Assembly: GCA_027307325.1 (NCBI GenBank)
Contig: DAHUXE010000141.1
Coordinates: 1-44,371, forward strand
Direction: 5' to 3'
Length of the DNA: 44,371 bases
Source: Gammaproteobacteria bacterium
Lineage (GTDB): Bacteria; Pseudomonadota; Gammaproteobacteria; Steroidobacterales; Steroidobacteraceae
Shown one piece after another: positions 40,633-44,371 of this stretch (the stretch's first letter is position 1; each line of letters opens with the position of its first letter). Below the pieces are notes generated by a model. The model did not search any database and had not been told where the DNA came from. It worked only from the letters and a program-made list of their open reading frames with translations. Made by a program: the position numbers and the translations under genes.

Positions 40633-42032
40633 CACAGGAGCTCCCGCGGATCGGTTACGCGGCCTCGTACCGCGGACGCCGCCGCGGTCAGCGGGCTCGC
40701 GAGCAGCGTGCGCGCACCGACCCCCTGGCGTCCCTCGAAGTTGCGGTTGCTGGTGCTGACCGCGTACTCCCCGCGCGGCACCGTGTCGCCGTTCATGCCG
40801 AGACACATCGAGCAGCCCGACTCGCGCCATTCGGCGCCGGCCTCGAGGAACACGCGGTCGAGACCCTCGGCCTCGGCCTGGCGCTTCACCTGCTGCGAGC
40901 CCGGCACGACCAGCATCGTGAGCCCGCGGGCGATGCGCCGGCCGCGCAGCACGCGCGCTGCGCTGCGCAGGTCCGAGAGGCGCGCATTGGTGCAGCTGCC
41001 GATGAAGACGACGTTCACCGGCTGGCCGCGGATCGGCGCACCCGGCTCGAGTCCCATGTAGCCGACCGCGCGGGCAAACGCGGCGTCCGGTCCCGCGAGC
41101 GGGATCGTGCCGGTGACCGGCACCACCATGCCGGGATTGGTGCCCCAGGTGATCATCGGCTCGATGGTGCCGGCAGTGAGATGCAGCTTGCGGTCGAAGC
41201 GCGCGTCCGGGTCGGTCGGCAGGGAGCGCCAGCCGGCAAGCGCACGCTCCCAGGCGGCGCCCTTGGGCGCGCGCGGGCGCGTCGCGAGGTAGGCATAGGT
41301 GATGTCGTCGGGCGCGATCATACCGGCGCGCGCGCCGGCCTCGATCGACCTGTTGCAGACGGTCATGCGCTCGTCCATGTCGAGTGCACGGATGGTCGCG
41401 CCGCGATACTCGATCACGTGCCCGGTGCCGCCGGCGACGCCGAGCCTGCCGATGATCGCGAGGATGAGATCCTTGGCGGTGACGCCGGCCTGCAGCGTCC
41501 CGTCGACCTCGACGGCGAGCGTGCGCGGCTTCCTCTGCAGCAGGCACTGCGTGGCGAGCACGTGCGCGACCTCGGTCGTGCCGATGCCGAAGGCGAGAGC
41601 GCCCATGGCTCCGTGCGTGCTGGTATGGCTGTCGCCGCAGACGATGGTCTTGCCGGGCTGCGTGAGCCCGAGCTCGGGCCCGATGACGTGCACGATGCCG
41701 CGCTGCTCGCTCGTGAGTCCGAGGAGCTCCACGCCGAACTGCGCGCAGTTGGCCTCGAGCTCGCGGATCTGCCGCGCGGCGGACTCGATCGTGATCGGCG
41801 CCCCGCCGAACACCTGGGCGGTGCGGGTGGGCGTCGAGTGATCCATGGTGGCGAGCGTGAGGTCGGGGCGCCGCACGCTGAGACCGCGCTCGCGCAGCAG
41901 CGCGAACGCCTGGGGCGAGGTGACCTCGTGGATCAGGTGCAGGTCGACATGGAGCACCGCCGGGGTGGCGGCGGTCTCGGCCGCCACCAGATGGCGTTCC
42001 CAGACCTTTTCAAAGAGCGTTCGCGATTCCAA
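40632..42032 (-). CDS. leuC: 3-Isopropylmalate dehydratase, large subunit
   Basis: A 466-residue aconitase-type subunit. The 4Fe-4S ligands are in [13 protein letters not shown] and [40 protein letters not shown] and [12 protein letters not shown] follow the family. The best start is TTG 42032, 4 nt after the ilvE stop, which gives the usual [14 protein letters not shown] beginning; a longer frame adds an Arg/Pro-rich leader that overlaps ilvE. Confidence 0.94.
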   Translation of the reverse strand: MESRTLFEKVWERHLVAAETAATPAVLHVDLHLIHEVTSPQAFALLRERGLSVRRPDLTLATMDHSTPTRTAQVFGGAPITIESAARQIRELEANCAQFGVELLGLTSEQRGIVHVIGPELGLTQPGKTIVCGDSHTSTHGAMGALAFGIGTTEVAHVLATQCLLQRKPRTLAVEVDGTLQAGVTAKDLILAIIGRLGVAGGTGHVIEYRGATIRALDMDERMTVCNRSIEAGARAGMIAPDDITYAYLATRPRAPKGAAWERALAGWRSLPTDPDARFDRKLHLTAGTIEPMITWGTNPGMVVPVTGTIPLAGPDAAFARAVGYMGLEPGAPIRGQPVNVVFIGSCTNARLSDLRSAARVLRGRRIARGLTMLVVPGSQQVKRQAEAEGLDRVFLEAGAEWRESGCSMCLGMNGDTVPRGEYAVSTSNRNFEGRQGVGARTLLASPLTAAASAVRGRVTDPRELL

Positions 42033-42036
42033 GCCT

Positions 42037-42999
42037 TCAGCCCGAGGCGGCCGCGGCGCGCGGCGCCGACATGTCGACATAGTCGAGCCAGCCCCAGCGG
42101 TCCGGAGTCTTCCCGGAGAACAGTCCGAAGAACGCGTTCTGCAGGGTCTCCGTCACGGGCCCCCGCTTGCCGTTGCCGACGGCCAGGCGGTCGACGGAGC
42201 GGATCGGGGTGATCTCGACCGCCGTTCCGGTGAAGAATGCCTCGTCGGCGATGTAGAGGAGCTCGCGGGGAATCGACATCTCGCGCACCTCGATGCCGCG
42301 TTCGCGCGCCAGACGAATCACCGAGTCGCGCGTCAGGCCGCCGAGCACCGAATGCGCGAGCGCGGGCGTCAGCAGCACGCCGTCCTTCACCAGGAAGAGG
42401 TTCTCGCCCGAGCCCTCGCTCAGGGTGCCGTCGGGCGCGAGCCCGATTCCTTCGGCGAAGCCGAGGCGCCGCGCCTCGGAGCCGATCAGCTGGCTCGAGA
42501 GATAGTTGCCGCCCGCCTTGGCGAGCGCCGGCAGGGTATTGGGCGCCACACGGCTCCAGGAGGATACGCAGGCATCGACGCCGGCATCGTCGCCTTCGGC
42601 GCCGAGGTATTTGCCCCATTCCCAGGCGGCTATCGCGACCTCGGTGGGCGGATCGTTCTTCGGCGTCACGCCGATCTCGCCGTAGCCGCGGAACACCACC
42701 GGGCGTATGTAGGCGCCGCGCTTGAGGTTGTTGGCCGAGATCACCTGGCGACACGCCTCGTTGATCTGCTCCGGGGAGTAGGGCATGGCGATGCGGTAGA
42801 TCTTCGCCGAATCGAACAGGCGCCGGGTGTGATCGCGCAAGCGGAATATCGCGATTCCGCGCGGCGTTTCGTAAGCGCGCTCGCCCTCGAAGACGGAGGA
42901 GCCGTAGTGCAGCGCGTGCGACAGCACGTGCACCGTCGCTTTCTCCCACGGCACGAGCTGGCCGTTGAACCAGATGAACTGCGTGGCCGGAATGGGCAT
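42037..42999 (-). CDS. ilvE: Branched-chain amino acid aminotransferase
   Basis: A 320-residue class IV aminotransferase. Lys161 in [19 protein letters not shown] carries [35 protein letters not shown] and [12 protein letters not shown] are the family motifs. It does the last step of leucine, isoleucine and valine synthesis and also the first step of their breakdown. It is placed inside the leucine operon, 15 bp after leuA and 4 bp before leuC. Confidence 0.95.
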   Translation of the reverse strand: MPIPATQFIWFNGQLVPWEKATVHVLSHALHYGSSVFEGERAYETPRGIAIFRLRDHTRRLFDSAKIYRIAMPYSPEQINEACRQVISANNLKRGAYIRPVVFRGYGEIGVTPKNDPPTEVAIAAWEWGKYLGAEGDDAGVDACVSSWSRVAPNTLPALAKAGGNYLSSQLIGSEARRLGFAEGIGLAPDGTLSEGSGENLFLVKDGVLLTPALAHSVLGGLTRDSVIRLARERGIEVREMSIPRELLYIADEAFFTGTAVEITPIRSVDRLAVGNGKRGPVTETLQNAFFGLFSGKTPDRWGWLDYVDMSAPRAAAASG

Positions 43000-43014
43000 G
43001 GGAGCTCCTGTACG

Positions 43015-44371
43015 TCAGACCGCGGCCGGCACGGCCGGTGCAGCCGCCGCGCGTGCGCGCGTTCCGGCCTGCGCCAGCTCGATGCGGTTGATCACCTCGA
43101 GGAAGGCGCGAGTCGCGGACTCGATGATGTTCGTGCTCACACTGGCGCCCCGGTAAGTCTTGTGATTGTACTCCACGTAGACGCGCGCCTCGCCCTGCGC
43201 GTCCTCGCCCTCCGACACCGCCTTTACCTCGAACTTGCGCAATTTCACCCGGATGCCGGTCGCGGCTTCGATGGCCTTGAAGGCGGCATCGACCGGCCCG
43301 TCGCCGCTCGCGGCGTGCTCGACGCTGCGGCCGTCGGCGTGGGTCAGCATCACCAGCGCGCGCGCCGCACCCGTGGTGCGCGCCTCGGTGGTGAGCTCGG
43401 TGAGCGTCCAGGGACCCTGCGCCGCGCCTTCCGCGCTCAGCACCAGCGCCTCGATGTCGCCGTCGTAGAGCTCCTTCTTGCGGTCGGCGAGCGCCTTGAA
43501 CTCCTCGAACAGCTGGTTGAACTCGGCTTCGTCGAGCTCGAAGCCGAGCGCCTGCACCCGCTCGCGCAGCGCATGCCGCCCGCTGTGCTTGCCGAGCACC
43601 AGGTGGCTGCGCGACAGGCCCACGTCCTCGGGCCGCAGGATCTCGTAGGTCGAGTAGTGCCGGAGCATGCCGTGCTGGTGGATGCCGGCCTCGTGGGCGA
43701 AGGCGTTCTCGCCCACCACCGCCTTGTTGCGCGGCACGGGCATGCCGGTGATGCTCGAGACCAGGCGCGAGGTGGGATAGAGGCGCGGGGTATGAATGCC
43801 CGTCGCCACGTTGAAGAACGCGGCGCGGGTCTTGAGCGCCATCACCACCTCCTCGAGCGAGCAGTTGCCGGCCCGTTCCCCGATGCCGTTGATGGTGCAC
43901 TCGATCTGGCGTGCTCCGGCAACCACCGCGGTCAGGCTGTTGGCGACGGCCATGCCGAGGTCGTCGTGGCAATGCACCGAGAGGCGGATGGCATCGATCC
44001 CGCGCACGTTCTTGCGCAGATAGCGGAACAGCTCCGCGAACTCGTCCGGCACCGTGTAGCCGACCGTGTCCGGAATGTTGACGGTGGTGGCGCCGGCCGC
44101 GATCGCGGTCTCGACCACCTGCGCGAGGAACTCGAGCTCGGTGCGCGAGGCATCCTCGGGCGAGAACTCGACGTCGTCGGCGAGCTCGCGCGCGCGAGCC
44201 ACGCCGGCTGCGGCGGCGCGCAGGATCTCGTCCTGCGCCATGTTGAGCTTGTACTCGCGGTGGATGGCGCTGGTCGCCAGGCACACGTGGATGCGGTGGC
44301 GCGGCGCCTCCTTGCGCGCGCGGGCGGCGAGGTCGATGTCCTCGGGGTTGCAGCGCGCGAGGCCGCAGATG
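43015..44371 (-). CDS. leuA: 2-Isopropylmalate synthase (5' partial at the window edge)
   Basis: The frame runs off the right end; 451 residues are visible. The readable N-terminal part (ICGLARCNPEDIDLAARARK) lies within the barrel, so about 70 residues are probably missing. LSVHCHDDLGMAVANS, NGIGERAGNCSLEEVVMAL and the metal-site HEAGIHQHGML are present, and the C-terminal regulatory domain (about 43020-43400) follows, ending in an Ala-rich tail. It condenses acetyl-CoA with 2-oxoisovalerate, the first step of leucine synthesis, and is normally inhibited by leucine. A start and any leader or attenuator lie beyond the window. Confidence 0.94.
   Translation of the reverse strand, partial: ICGLARCNPEDIDLAARARKEAPRHRIHVCLATSAIHREYKLNMAQDEILRAAAAGVARARELADDVEFSPEDASRTELEFLAQVVETAIAAGATTVNIPDTVGYTVPDEFAELFRYLRKNVRGIDAIRLSVHCHDDLGMAVANSLTAVVAGARQIECTINGIGERAGNCSLEEVVMALKTRAAFFNVATGIHTPRLYPTSRLVSSITGMPVPRNKAVVGENAFAHEAGIHQHGMLRHYSTYEILRPEDVGLSRSHLVLGKHSGRHALRERVQALGFELDEAEFNQLFEEFKALADRKKELYDGDIEALVLSAEGAAQGPWTLTELTTEARTTGAARALVMLTHADGRSVEHAASGDGPVDAAFKAIEAATGIRVKLRKFEVKAVSEGEDAQGEARVYVEYNHKTYRGASVSTNIIESATRAFLEVINRIELAQAGTRARAAAAPAVPAAV

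Noticed and set aside
41933-44284. Long open frame (783 codons) covering ilvE and leuA in another frame of the same strand
   Set aside because: Highly Arg/Gly/Pro-rich and motif-free; ilvE and leuA are unmistakable.
1-44371. CRISPR arrays, tRNA or rRNA genes, insertion sequences
   Set aside because: I found no spaced repeat array, no cloverleaf-like sequence and no transposase or flanking inverted repeats.

Overview
The window is a GC-rich (I estimate near 70 %) chromosomal segment, densely packed with housekeeping and catabolic genes. I see no rRNA, tRNA, insertion sequence, phage or CRISPR. Several traits point to a gammaproteobacterium, probably near the Xanthomonadales/Steroidobacterales/Nevskiales: a fused aspartokinase-diaminopimelate decarboxylase, an S-box (SAM-I) leader in front of cystathionine gamma-synthase, a UrcA-family protein, a yqjD-yqjE-yqjK set, a phasin and a LytS/LytTR pair. 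This placement is inference; no marker gene is present.

Layout. 1-8.6 kb: a one-carbon/methyl-transfer region with two FAD-oxidoreductase/GcvT-type proteins (the first cut by the window edge), a betaine-homocysteine methyltransferase-like protein and a LysR regulator; gamma-glutamyltransferase and an EamA exporter lie among them. 8.6-9.7 kb: a divergent PHA module (MaoC-like hydratase and phasin) around an AT-rich operator region. 9.7-16.9 kb: an outer-membrane protein plus Tat-signal aldo/keto reductase, a UrcA protein, a LytS-type kinase with LytTR regulator, an MFS transporter with a GIY-YIG-like gene, and a small conserved protein. 16.9-19.3 kb: ferredoxin reductase, then a GIDE-domain/LemA pair.

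19.5-25.1 kb is a leucine-degradation divergon: isovaleryl-CoA dehydrogenase and a GntR/FadR-type regulator face the two methylcrotonyl-CoA carboxylase subunits, with a good FadR-type operator between them. 25.1-32 kb: glycine-zipper protein, DsbA, methyladenine glycosylase, L,D-transpeptidase, yqjDEK, transaldolase, DksA-like protein, SAM hydrolase-like DUF62 protein and a small acidic protein.

32-37.4 kb couples amino-acid and wall synthesis: lysC-lysA fusion, then PBP1b (apparently from a CTG start overlapping the previous stop), then a TPR lipoprotein. 37.5-39 kb is the SAM riboswitch and metB; the aptamer is followed by a hairpin that covers the metB ribosome-binding site, and an alternative pairing with P4 can be drawn. 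39-44.4 kb is a leftward leucine operon leuA-ilvE-leuC-leuD-leuB, with leuA running off the right edge. The segment therefore holds both leucine synthesis and leucine breakdown.

Recurring style: tight or overlapping gene junctions (ATGA, GTGA, GTGTGA, CTGA), many GTG/TTG starts, and three convergent pairs whose coding ends overlap. The best candidates for new biology are regulatory: the twin-operator PHA divergon, the twin 60-bp-spaced sites before the LysR gene, and the S-box expression platform. Gene-level oddities are the GIY-YIG-like protein and the EF-hand inside the GIDE-domain protein.
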